Below, piece after piece: positions 55,072-64,000 of a stretch of 64,000 nucleotides of DNA (its first letter is position 1; the number at the start of each line of letters is the position of its first letter). The stretch spans positions 62,001-126,000 of the forward strand of contig NZ_NDFH01000003.1 in NCBI RefSeq assembly GCF_002239585.1, written 5' to 3'. The notes beneath the pieces are model-generated. The model saw only the letters and a program-made list of their open reading frames with translations. It was not told where the DNA came from and did no database searches. The stretch is from Psychromonas sp. CD1 (lineage in GTDB: Bacteria > Pseudomonadota > Gammaproteobacteria > Enterobacterales > Psychromonadaceae). Position numbers and translations under genes: made by a program.

Positions 55072-57735
55072 ATGAGTGACATTTTAAACAGTGATATTGA
55101 CGCCCAAGAAACTTCAGAATGGCTTGACGCATTAGCGACGATCCTTGAAGATGAAGGCTCTGAGCGTGCACAATTTATACTTGAAAAAGTAATTGAAAAA
55201 GCACGTTCAGAAGGTGTTAATTTATCAAAGGGTATTAATACTAATTATATCAATACTATCGCCCTTAGTCAGGAACCTATGTATCCTGGCGACATTAAAC
55301 TTGAGCAACGCATCCGCGCGATTATTCGTTGGAATGCTATCATGATTGTGATGCGCGCCTCAAAAAAAGAGCTTGATTTAGGTGGGCATATGGCCTCTTA
55401 TCAATCAGCAGCTGCTTTTTATGAAGTATGTTTTAATCATTTTTTCCGAGCATCAAATGCCATTGATGGTGGTGATTTAGTTTATTATCAAGGGCATATT
55501 TCTCCCGGAATTTATGCTCGAGCATTTGTTGAAGGCCGTTTAAGTGCATCCCAATTAGATAATTTTCGTCAGGAGGTTGGTGGTGAGGGTTTGCCATCTT
55601 ACCCACACCCTAAATTATTGCCTGAATTTTGGCAGTTTCCTACGGTATCGATGGGCCTAGGTCCTATTTCTGCTATCTATCAAGCACGTTTCTTAAAATA
55701 CTTAGACGGGCGAGGTCTAAAAAAAACCAGTGCGCAGCGTGTTTATGCTTTCTTGGGTGATGGTGAAATGGATGAACCTGAATCAAGAGGTTCATTATCG
55801 TTTGCATCACGTGAAAAACTAGATAACTTATGTTTTCTTATTAATTGTAACTTGCAACGTTTAGATGGGCCGGTTATTGGTAACGGGAGTATTATCCAAG
55901 AATTAGAGGGTTTATTCACCGGCGCGGGTTGGAATGTTGTTAAAGTGATATGGGGCAGTAATTGGGATGCTCTATTGGCGAAAGATACCTCGGGTAAATT
56001 ATTACAATTAATGAATGAAACGATTGATGGAGATTATCAAACGTTTAAATCAAAAGATGGTGCGTATGTACGCGAGCATTTCTTTGGTAAATATCCTGAG
56101 ACAGCAGCCCTTGTTGCGCATATGAGTGATGATGAAGTTTTTTCTCTTAAGCGTGGTGGACATGATGTCTCCAAATTATATGCGGCGTTTAAAAATGCAC
56201 AAGACACCAAAGGAAAACCTACAGTTATTCTTGCTAAAACAGTTAAAGGTTATGGCATGGGAGAAGCAGCTGAGGGGAAAAACATTGCTCATGGTGTGAA
56301 AAAAATGAAGCATGAGACGCTACTAAGCTTGCGCGATCGTTTAGGTTTACAAGATATTTTGAACGATGAAAAGGTTGCGACACTTCCTTATTTAACATTA
56401 GAAGAAGGTAGCGCTGAGCATACTTATCTACATGCACGGCGTGCGGAGCTTGAAGGTTATACACCTAAACGGTTAAAGAATTTCACTGAAAAATTAGTGG
56501 TGCCAGAATTAGATAAATTTGCACCTCTACTCGGTGAACAAAAACGTGAAATTTCAACCACAATGGCTTATGTTCGTATATTAAATACGCTACTTAAAGA
56601 TAAAAACATTGGTAAAAACATCGTGCCAATTATTGCGGATGAAGCACGTACTTTTGGCATGGAAGGCCTCTTTCGCCAAGTGGGTATTTATAACCCTCAT
56701 GGGCAAAAATATACTCCAGAGGATCGTGGTGTTGTTTCATATTATAAAGAAACCACATCAGGACAAGTCTTACAAGAAGGTATTAATGAACTCGGTTCAA
56801 TGTCGTCATGGGTAGCTGCTGCGACATCATACAGTACCAATGATTTGCCGATGATCCCCTTTTATATTTATTATTCAATGTTTGGTTTTCAACGTATTGG
56901 CGATATGGCTTGGCTTGCTGGCGATCAGCAAGCGCGTGGCTTCTTATTAGGCGCAACTGCGGGTCGTACAACACTAAATGGTGAAGGGTTACAACACGAA
57001 GATGGACACAGCCATATTCAGGCAAATACTATTCCTAACTGTATTAGTTATGATCCTACTTTTGCTTATGAGTTAGCGGTTATCGTACAAGATGGTATTG
57101 CAAGAATGTACGGTGAAAAGCAAGAAAATGTATTTTATTATATCACTGTAATGAATGAAAACTATGCGATGCCAGCGATGCCAGAAGGTGTAGAGGAAGG
57201 TATTCGGAAAGGTATTTATAAATTAGAGTCTCATGCTGGAACGGTTAAAGTACAGTTATTAAGCTCCGGCTCTATTATGAATGAAGTGCGTACTGCGGCG
57301 AAAATACTAAGTAAAGAATATAATATTGCTTCGGATATTTTCTCTGTCACCTCTTTTAATGAGTTGACTCGTGAAGGGCAAGACATTGAACGTAAGAATA
57401 TGTTGCATCCTGAAGAAAATGCACTAATACCTTATATCACGCAAGTACTCGGTAACGAAGCAACAATTGCGACTACCGATTATATGAAAAATTATGCAGA
57501 GCAAGTGCGTGCATACATTCCGTCAAGTACTTATAAAGTGTTGGGTACCGATGGATTTGGACGTTCTGATAGCCGTGCTAATTTACGTATGCATTTTGAA
57601 GTTAATGCCAGCTACGTTGTGGTTGCTGCACTTTCAGAACTTGCTAAACGAGGTGAAATCAAAGCATCTGTTGTAACAGAAGCGATTGCTAAGTTTAATA
57701 TTGATACAAATAAAATTAATCCTTTATTTGCATAA
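55072..57735 (+). CDS. aceE: Pyruvate dehydrogenase E1 component
   Basis: Thiamine-diphosphate enzyme that decarboxylates pyruvate and passes the acetyl group to AceF. 887 residues, the size of E. coli AceE (homodimeric type). Start region EWLDALATILEDEGSERAQF; the ThDP block is FLGDGEMDEPESRGSL to NCNLQRLDGPV; later blocks are EARTFGMEGLFRQVGIY and GRTTLNGEGLQHEDGHSH. AAGGA precedes the ATG. In the pdhR operon under a PdhR operator. Confidence 0.97.
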   Translation: MSDILNSDIDAQETSEWLDALATILEDEGSERAQFILEKVIEKARSEGVNLSKGINTNYINTIALSQEPMYPGDIKLEQRIRAIIRWNAIMIVMRASKKELDLGGHMASYQSAAAFYEVCFNHFFRASNAIDGGDLVYYQGHISPGIYARAFVEGRLSASQLDNFRQEVGGEGLPSYPHPKLLPEFWQFPTVSMGLGPISAIYQARFLKYLDGRGLKKTSAQRVYAFLGDGEMDEPESRGSLSFASREKLDNLCFLINCNLQRLDGPVIGNGSIIQELEGLFTGAGWNVVKVIWGSNWDALLAKDTSGKLLQLMNETIDGDYQTFKSKDGAYVREHFFGKYPETAALVAHMSDDEVFSLKRGGHDVSKLYAAFKNAQDTKGKPTVILAKTVKGYGMGEAAEGKNIAHGVKKMKHETLLSLRDRLGLQDILNDEKVATLPYLTLEEGSAEHTYLHARRAELEGYTPKRLKNFTEKLVVPELDKFAPLLGEQKREISTTMAYVRILNTLLKDKNIGKNIVPIIADEARTFGMEGLFRQVGIYNPHGQKYTPEDRGVVSYYKETTSGQVLQEGINELGSMSSWVAAATSYSTNDLPMIPFYIYYSMFGFQRIGDMAWLAGDQQARGFLLGATAGRTTLNGEGLQHEDGHSHIQANTIPNCISYDPTFAYELAVIVQDGIARMYGEKQENVFYYITVMNENYAMPAMPEGVEEGIRKGIYKLESHAGTVKVQLLSSGSIMNEVRTAAKILSKEYNIASDIFSVTSFNELTREGQDIERKNMLHPEENALIPYITQVLGNEATIATTDYMKNYAEQVRAYIPSSTYKVLGTDGFGRSDSRANLRMHFEVNASYVVVAALSELAKRGEIKASVVTEAIAKFNIDTNKINPLFA

Positions 57736-57869
57736 CCATCTTGAAAATACTTAAAGTTAAGTTTGTCGTTAATATGATTAATGTAAATGTAAATGTAAAA
57801 AATTGCGGATATTAATACATATTCGACTAACCTTAACTTGAGTATTAGCGTGTTTTTAGGAAAACTATT

Positions 57870-59417
57870 ATGTCTGAATTAAAAGAATTTTTACTCCCTG
57901 ATATTGGCTCTGATGCTGCTGATGTTACTGAAATATTAGTGTCGGTTGGCGATATGGTCGAAGAAGATCAAGATGTTATATCTCTAGAAGGTGATAAAGC
58001 GTCAATGGATGTCCCTGCTGCATTTGCGGGTAAAGTTGTTGAAATTAAAATGAGTGTAGGTGATAGTGTTTCAGAAGGTCAATTAGTGCTTATTATTGAC
58101 GTTGCAAGCGAAAATACATTAACTGACACCAGTGTTTCCGAGGAAACTAAAATTGATACAACCGTATCAAGTGTAGAAATAGTTGAAATTTGTTTGCCGG
58201 ATATTGGTGGGGATGAAGTTGAAGTCACTGAAATATTAGTTTCTGTTGGTGATAGTATTGAAGCCGAACAAGATATTTTATCGGTTGAAGGTGATAAAGC
58301 GTCAATGGATGTGCCAGCACCTTTTGCAGGTATAGTAAAAGAAATTAAAATTGTGTTGGGAGATAAAGTCTCTGAAGGCACTTTATTATTCATGCTTGAA
58401 GTACAAGCAAGTGGTAAGTCGGTTGTCTCTGAGTCTCCGGTTAAAGAGGCGTCTGTTGTTGCGCCTAACGTTGAAGTTGTTGTGCCAGTTGAAGAAAAAA
58501 TAGGGGGCGAAATTAAAGCGTCTCCATCAGTTCGTCGTCTTGCTCGTGAGTTGGATTTAGAACTTTCGGGTATTGGTGCGACGGGCCGTAAAGGTCGTAT
58601 CACTAAAGAAGACGTTCAAAATTATGTCAAGCGTCAGCTACAAATTGCTAAGAGTGGTGGAACGGGTAACGGTCTACAAGTATTAGCGTATGCTAATGTT
58701 GATTATTCTAAATTTGGCGAAGTGGAAATAATACCACTATCTCGTATCCAGAAAATCTCGGGTCCAACACTACATCGTAATTGGGTTACTATTCCACATG
58801 TAACGCAATTTGATGAAGCGGATATCACAGAGTTAGAAGTATTTCGTAAAGAGCAAAATGCGATTGCAGTAAAGCAAGATCTTGGGCTTAAAATTAGTCC
58901 GCTTGTCTTTATGATGAAGGCTGTGGCTAAAGCATTACAACAATATCCTAATTTTAATTCAACACTCTCTACCGATGGCGAAAATATTATATTAAAAAAA
59001 TATTTCAATATTGGTATTGCGGTAGATACACCAAAAGGCTTAGTGGTTCCTGTTGTGCAAGATGTTCTTAATAAAGGTATCTATGAGATTTCTCGTGAAT
59101 TAGGCGAAATCTCTAAAAAAGCAAGAGCGGGTAAGTTAACGGTTAAAGATATGCAGGGTGGTAGTATGACTATCTCCAGTTTAGGCGGTATTGGTGGTAC
59201 ACAATTTACACCGATCGTCAATGCACCTGAAGTCGCTATTTTAGGTGTTTCTAAATCAGCCATTAAACCTGTTTGGAATGGTAATGAATTTAAACCGCGT
59301 TTGATGGTGCCATTAGCATTATCTTATGATCACCGTGTTATAGATGGGGCCGATGGTGCTCGTTTTATTACCGCCATTAATAATTATTTAGCAGATCTAC
59401 GGACTTTGATCTTATAA
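57870..59417 (+). CDS. aceF: Dihydrolipoyl acetyltransferase, E2 of pyruvate dehydrogenase
   Basis: Core of the pyruvate dehydrogenase complex. 515 residues: two lipoyl domains with swinging-arm lysines Lys43 and Lys143, each in EGDKASMDVP; a peripheral-subunit-binding domain (SPSVRRLARELDLELSGIGA, GRKGRITKEDVQNYV); and the acyltransferase domain ending with the catalytic DHRVIDGADGARF. E. coli AceF has three lipoyl domains, this one two, a common variation. It follows aceE after 134 bases. lpd, which encodes E3 and usually comes next, is not in the window. Confidence 0.96.
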   Translation: MSELKEFLLPDIGSDAADVTEILVSVGDMVEEDQDVISLEGDKASMDVPAAFAGKVVEIKMSVGDSVSEGQLVLIIDVASENTLTDTSVSEETKIDTTVSSVEIVEICLPDIGGDEVEVTEILVSVGDSIEAEQDILSVEGDKASMDVPAPFAGIVKEIKIVLGDKVSEGTLLFMLEVQASGKSVVSESPVKEASVVAPNVEVVVPVEEKIGGEIKASPSVRRLARELDLELSGIGATGRKGRITKEDVQNYVKRQLQIAKSGGTGNGLQVLAYANVDYSKFGEVEIIPLSRIQKISGPTLHRNWVTIPHVTQFDEADITELEVFRKEQNAIAVKQDLGLKISPLVFMMKAVAKALQQYPNFNSTLSTDGENIILKKYFNIGIAVDTPKGLVVPVVQDVLNKGIYEISRELGEISKKARAGKLTVKDMQGGSMTISSLGGIGGTQFTPIVNAPEVAILGVSKSAIKPVWNGNEFKPRLMVPLALSYDHRVIDGADGARFITAINNYLADLRTLIL

Positions 59418-59745
59418 ACGAATGCTGAGTTTCAATATGTATGTAAGAAGATACATATAGAATACGGGTAATATTTTATAAAGAATGTCATATGATGAAA
59501 CGGTAGGATGTAGTAATCGTCTCATCTATAAAATTACCGAATAACACATTATTTTGTATCGGTTTGTGGTATTGCGCGCTTTATTTATATAAAAGATCAC
59601 CTTTTTATTCTGCTAGAAAATAGTCTTACGGACAAAATTCAATGTTGTGTGTCTTTTGTTGTAATCAATAAAAGACACACAACAGAGCGCAAAACATCAA
59701 CGATTGATATTAAACGTATTTTTTTGTTTTATGAAGGATGTATAT
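59418..59745. other. Intergenic region between aceF and gltB
   Basis: 328 bases without a gene. The main feature is a perfect 15-base inverted repeat at 59643-59684 (separate entry). The gltB promoter should be here. No sign of lpd or its remnant was seen. Confidence 0.5.
59643..59684. other. Perfect 15-bp inverted repeat upstream of gltB
   Basis: TGTTGTGTGTCTTTT / AAAAGACACACAACA with a 12-base spacer, no mismatch, 61 bases before the gltB ATG. The T run lies inside the 5' arm and none follows the 3' arm, so it is not a classical plus-strand terminator. It could be an operator for a dimeric regulator or an mRNA leader hairpin. Confidence 0.7.
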
Positions 59746-62700
59746 ATGACTAAAAAAGAGCAGAATGCTCAAGGCCTCTATGTGCCAGAAATGGAACATG
59801 ATGCCTGTGGTATTGGCTTTATTGCCCATTTAAAAAACAAGAAATCACATGTAATTGTGACGCAAGCATTGGATATGCTTGCCCGTATGGAACATCGAGG
59901 GGGTCAAGGTTGTGACCCTTGTAGTGGAGATGGCGCTGGCATTTTATTACAAAAACCCCATGAGTTTTTAGTTAATGAAGCTTTAAAAGTCGGTCTTAAA
60001 TTACCGAAAACGGATCAATATGGAGTTGGCTCCATTCTTTTTCCTAAAGATATAAATCAACGCTCTCAATGTCGAGACATTTTAGATCGTAGTGCCGCGT
60101 ATATAGGATTAGAAGTGATTGGCTACCGTGTGTTACCTACCGATAACAGCATGATAGGTGCAGATCCCTTAAGTAGTGAACCTCAATTTGAGCATCTGTT
60201 TGTGACCGGTGGCGCGCAAATGTTACCAGCAGAATTAGAGCGTAAGCTATTTGTTTTACGTAATTACTCTACCCGCATTTGTTTAGAGTCTGTTTCAGGT
60301 ATTGAAGATAATTTTTATATTAATACCTTCTCATATAAAACATTAGTATATAAAGGCCAGCTAACTACAGAGCAAGTTCCGTTGTATTTTTTGGATTTAA
60401 AAAATCCAAGTATGGTGACAGCACTCGCTTTAGTTCACTCTCGCTTTTCAACGAATACATTCCCACGTTGGCGTTTAGCCCAGCCCTTTCGTTATATTGC
60501 GCATAATGGCGAAATTAATACCGTACGAGGTAATATTAATTGGATGAAAGCCAGAGAGGCTCTTTTAGAGGCTGAGTTTTTTAGCGAATCTGAGCTTGAG
60601 ATGTTAATGCCCATTTGTACCGAAGGAATGTCTGATTCTGCAAGTTTTGATATGGCGCTTGAATTATTAGTCTTATCGGGGCGCAGTTTGCCACATGCGT
60701 TGATGATGATGATCCCCGAAGCATGGCAAGAAAATAAGGACATGGAGGAAAAGCGTCGCGCTTTTTATCAATATCATGCCAATATAATGGAGCCTTGGGA
60801 TGGGCCTGCGTCGATTTGTTTTACGGATGGGGTGCAAGTTGGGGCTACACTCGACAGAAATGGATTACGTCCGTCGAGATATTGTGTGACTAAAGATGAC
60901 ATTTTGATAATGGCATCTGAAACGGGTGTCGTTGATGTCCCCCCTGAAAATATTAAATTACTGGGCAGGTTACAGCCGGGTCGTATTTTTGTTGCTGATT
61001 TAGAGCAAGGTCGGATAATTTCTGATGATGAAATAAAATCTGGCGTAGCAGGGCAACAACCATATGCTAAGTGGTTAACGGACAATTTAGTAAGATTAGA
61101 GACACAACCTATACCTATAGAAAAACACCTGCAACCAAATGATGCTCAACTACTGCATCGATTACAAGCCTTTGGAGTAAGCTCTGAAGAGGTTATTGAT
61201 ATCATTTTGCCGATGCTTAGCGATGGAAAAGAGCCCTTAGGTTCAATGGGCGCTGATTGGCCGTTGGCTGTCTTTTCACATCAATCCCAGCATCTTTCTC
61301 ATTATTTTAAGCAACTTTTTGCACAGGTAACCAACCCGCCCATCGACTCTATTCGTGAGCGAATGGTTATGTCTTTAACAACTTATTTAGGAAAAGATCA
61401 AAATTTATTAGCGGAAACGCCTCTGCATTGCCATAAAGTCGAATTGAGCTCTCCGCTTTTAAGTAATGTTGAATTACAAAAAATAAGTGCATTAGATCAT
61501 AAACATTTACAAGCTAAAACCCTCGACACGCTTTTTTTAGCAACGGGAAAAATAGGCAATTTGAAAAAATCATTAGCGCGTATTTGCCGTTATGCCGAAG
61601 ATGCAGTGCATGATGGTTATTCTATTATTATTTTATCAGATCGTAATGCAAACTCGGATCATGCCGCGATTCCTGCGATGTTAGTGACGGGGGCTGTGCA
61701 TCATTATTTAATCCAACGCGGGCTGCGTGCACTCTGTGATTTAGTTGTTGAAACGGGCGATGTTCGTGAAACACATCATTTTGCCACCGTAATTGGCTAC
61801 GGGGCATCTGCGATTAATCCTTATTTAATAGAAGAGATAATTGTTGATTTACAATCTAAAAATCGATTAGAAAAAGATAAAACAGTAGCAGATATTTTTG
61901 TTTCTTATCAGCAAGCGATCGATGCTGGTCTATTAAAAATATTTTCTAAAATGGGCATTTCAACGATTCAATCTTACCAAGGCGCGCAAATATTTGAAGC
62001 TTTAGGTATTAGTAAAAGTGTGGTGGATGCTTACTTTAAAGGCACAGTTACGCGCATTGAAGGCTTAAGTATTGACGATATTGCAACGGAAATATTAGTG
62101 CGACATCGTTTTGCTTATCCGCTTCGTGAAATACCGTTGCAACGTTTAGATGTGGGGGGAGTTTATCAGTGGAAGCAACACGGCGAAAAGCATTTATTTA
62201 ACCCAGAGACTATTTCTTTACTACAGCAATCAACACGTAATAAAAACTATGCTCAATTTAAGCAATATGCAGCAGCGGTTGATGCTCAAAGCGAAAATGC
62301 AACAACCTTACGCAGTCAATTTGAATTTGTTGTTAACAAAAATGGCCCTATAGACATAGATAAAGTGGAATCTGCACAAAAAATTCTACAGCGGTTTGCA
62401 ACGGGTGCAATGAGTTTTGGCTCTATTTCTCATGAAGCACATTCGACTCTTGCTATTGCGATGAATCGTATTGGTGCAAAATCTAATTCGGGAGAAGGCG
62501 GTGAAGATCCGCAACGTTTTTTTGTAAAAGAAAATGGCGATTGGGAGCGCTCTGCTATTAAGCAAGTGGCATCAGGACGTTTTGGTGTAACCTCTTATTA
62601 TTTAACTAATGCTGCTGAAATTCAAATTAAAATGGCCCAAGGTGCTAAACCGGGTGAAGGAGGACAGCTTCCCGGACACAAGGTGGATGATTGGATAGGG

Positions 62701-64000
62701 CGTACGCGTCATTCGACTCCCGGTGTGGGTTTAATCTCTCCGCCTCCACATCATGATATTTACTCAATAGAAGATCTTGCTCAATTGATATTTGATTTAA
62801 AAAATGCCAATAGAAAATGTCGAATAAATGTGAAACTAGTTTCAGAAACGGGTGTTGGCACTATTGCTGCGGGTGTTTGTAAAGCAAAAGCAGATGTTGT
62901 GTTGATTGCTGGTTTTGATGGTGGTACGGGTGCATCGCCTTTATCCTCGATTCGGCATGCAGGTCTGCCTTGGGAATTGGGCCTAGCGGAAACACATCAG
63001 ACATTAATGAAAAATGGTTTGCGAAATCGCATTGTGGTACAAGCAGATGGACAGATGAAAACACCTCGGGATTTAACCATTGCCACATTACTCGGTGCGG
63101 AAGAGTGGGGGGTGGCAACCGCAGCTTTGATTGTTGAAGGTTGTATAATGATGCGAAAATGTCATTTAAATACTTGCCCGGTAGGTATTGCGACACAAAA
63201 TAAAACATTACGTGAACGTTTTGATGGACGTGTTGAAGATGTTGTTACTTTATTTCAATATTTAGTGCAGGGTATGCGTGAAAATATGGCAATGTTAGGT
63301 TATGCCACGATCAACGAGATGATTGGACAAACACAAAGTTTAAAAGTCCGTGACAATATTAAACATTGGAAATATAAAAATTTAAATTTAAATACCTTAC
63401 TTTTTAAAGAAAAAGTGCAAGATAATGATGGTTGTTTTAATCAAAAACAACAAGAGCATTATTTAAAAAATGTATTAGATCGGAAATTAATCAAACTCGC
63501 CAAATCAGCACTTGAAAAAGGTGACGCTGTAAGGGGTGAGTTCGTCATTACAAATACAGATCGTAGTTGTGGTTCAATGCTCTCAAATGAAATTTGTAAA
63601 GTGTACCGAGATAAAGGCTTGCCATTAGCCATGCAAGTTAAATTTATTGGCTCTGCAGGGCAATCTTTTGGTTGTTTTCTGACTAAAGGTGTCGAATTTA
63701 CGGTGGAAGGCGATGCTAATGATTATTGGGGTAAAGGTCTTTCTGGTGGGCAACTTGTTGTTTATCCGCATCGTAAAGTGAATATTATTGCTCACGATAA
63801 TATTATTGTAGGCAATGTTTGTTTCTATGGTGCCACCTCTGGTGAATCATATATTAATGGTATGGCTGGAGAACGTTTTTGTGTTCGAAATTCGGGTGCG
63901 GAAGTGGTTGTCGAAGGCATTGGCGACCATGGTTGTGAGTATATGACCGGTGGAATAATGATAAATTTAGGTTGTACAGGACGTAATTTTGCCGCAGGAA
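59746..64000 (+). CDS. gltB: Glutamate synthase large subunit (3' end outside window)
   Basis: Makes two glutamates from glutamine and 2-oxoglutarate. The frame is open for 1418 codons to the window end; the full family length is about 1500. Domains: class II glutaminase with nucleophile Cys21 after a short propeptide (HDACGIGFIAHL), the block ALVHSRFSTNTFPRW, the FMN/synthase domain with AKSNSGEGGEDPQRF and GAKPGEGGQLPGH, the Fe-S cysteines in MRKCHLNTCPVGIATQ, and the start of the beta-helix (GSAGQSFGCFLTKG). The N-terminus and the CHLNTCPVG block resemble Bacillus/cyanobacterial enzymes more than E. coli GltB. AAGGA lies eight bases before the ATG. Confidence 0.95.
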   Translation, partial: MTKKEQNAQGLYVPEMEHDACGIGFIAHLKNKKSHVIVTQALDMLARMEHRGGQGCDPCSGDGAGILLQKPHEFLVNEALKVGLKLPKTDQYGVGSILFPKDINQRSQCRDILDRSAAYIGLEVIGYRVLPTDNSMIGADPLSSEPQFEHLFVTGGAQMLPAELERKLFVLRNYSTRICLESVSGIEDNFYINTFSYKTLVYKGQLTTEQVPLYFLDLKNPSMVTALALVHSRFSTNTFPRWRLAQPFRYIAHNGEINTVRGNINWMKAREALLEAEFFSESELEMLMPICTEGMSDSASFDMALELLVLSGRSLPHALMMMIPEAWQENKDMEEKRRAFYQYHANIMEPWDGPASICFTDGVQVGATLDRNGLRPSRYCVTKDDILIMASETGVVDVPPENIKLLGRLQPGRIFVADLEQGRIISDDEIKSGVAGQQPYAKWLTDNLVRLETQPIPIEKHLQPNDAQLLHRLQAFGVSSEEVIDIILPMLSDGKEPLGSMGADWPLAVFSHQSQHLSHYFKQLFAQVTNPPIDSIRERMVMSLTTYLGKDQNLLAETPLHCHKVELSSPLLSNVELQKISALDHKHLQAKTLDTLFLATGKIGNLKKSLARICRYAEDAVHDGYSIIILSDRNANSDHAAIPAMLVTGAVHHYLIQRGLRALCDLVVETGDVRETHHFATVIGYGASAINPYLIEEIIVDLQSKNRLEKDKTVADIFVSYQQAIDAGLLKIFSKMGISTIQSYQGAQIFEALGISKSVVDAYFKGTVTRIEGLSIDDIATEILVRHRFAYPLREIPLQRLDVGGVYQWKQHGEKHLFNPETISLLQQSTRNKNYAQFKQYAAAVDAQSENATTLRSQFEFVVNKNGPIDIDKVESAQKILQRFATGAMSFGSISHEAHSTLAIAMNRIGAKSNSGEGGEDPQRFFVKENGDWERSAIKQVASGRFGVTSYYLTNAAEIQIKMAQGAKPGEGGQLPGHKVDDWIGRTRHSTPGVGLISPPPHHDIYSIEDLAQLIFDLKNANRKCRINVKLVSETGVGTIAAGVCKAKADVVLIAGFDGGTGASPLSSIRHAGLPWELGLAETHQTLMKNGLRNRIVVQADGQMKTPRDLTIATLLGAEEWGVATAALIVEGCIMMRKCHLNTCPVGIATQNKTLRERFDGRVEDVVTLFQYLVQGMRENMAMLGYATINEMIGQTQSLKVRDNIKHWKYKNLNLNTLLFKEKVQDNDGCFNQKQQEHYLKNVLDRKLIKLAKSALEKGDAVRGEFVITNTDRSCGSMLSNEICKVYRDKGLPLAMQVKFIGSAGQSFGCFLTKGVEFTVEGDANDYWGKGLSGGQLVVYPHRKVNIIAHDNIIVGNVCFYGATSGESYINGMAGERFCVRNSGAEVVVEGIGDHGCEYMTGGIMINLGCTGRNFAAG

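Overview
The window looks like a chromosome segment of an AT-rich marine gammaproteobacterium close to Psychromonas (Alteromonadales/Vibrionales neighbourhood). The evidence is gene content and order: murI, lepA-lepB-rnc-era-recO-pdxJ, parC-plsC, fur-fldA-ybfE-ybfF divergent from seqA-pgm, a Vibrio-type polar flagellar cluster (flgP, flgN-flgM-flgA, cheV-cheR, flgBCDE, flgFG, flgI, flgJKL) with sigma-54 and sigma-28 promoters, and pdhR-aceE-aceF. The genus is inferred from remembered family resemblance; no database search was possible.

Layout. 1-7.4 kb: end of murI, an HD-domain phosphohydrolase, alanine dehydrogenase, oligopeptidase B, a TcyP-type cystine transporter and a small membrane-anchored RRM protein. 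7.8-16.3 kb: translation, secretion and RNA operon (lepA to pdxJ), a CsdA/SufS-type cysteine desulfurase and a YhcC radical-SAM protein; between the last two lies a 23-codon remnant of tcdA. 16.4-19.6 kb: a histidine kinase paired with a REC-DUF3369-HD-GYP response regulator, probably a c-di-GMP-degrading output. 19.7-30.4 kb: ubiK, DUF2750, rraB, plsC, parC, hemL, clcA, erpA, a YicG-type channel, fur, fldA, ybfE and DUF2788. 30.4-35.8 kb: ybfF, seqA, pgm, a YfcZ-family protein and an SrmB-like DEAD-box helicase that begins with TTG.

36-54 kb is the flagellar cluster and the most unusual part. The genes are recognisable and promoters are visible (sigma-54 before flgB and flgJ, sigma-28 before flgM), but the cluster is eroded. 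flgH (L-ring) is missing between flgG and flgI. flgO and flgT are not beside flgP. An NhaC/YuiF-type transporter sits on the opposite strand between flgI and flgJ. flgL has lost its 3' end and runs out of frame into the back part of a flagellin gene that has no 5' half. flgA carries a 78-bp tandem duplication of its 3' end. Two mutually exclusive hairpins lie between cheR and flgB.

54-64 kb: pdhR with a clear PdhR operator, aceE and aceF without a following lpd, then the start of gltB, which runs off the window and resembles the Bacillus/cyanobacterial type of glutamate synthase more than the E. coli type.

No tRNA, rRNA, CRISPR array, prophage or intact insertion sequence was seen. I found no convincing new multi-gene system. 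The best leads are the flgL/flagellin deletion join with the incomplete ring gene set, the tcdA remnant, the cheR-flgB double hairpin and the membrane-tethered RRM protein.
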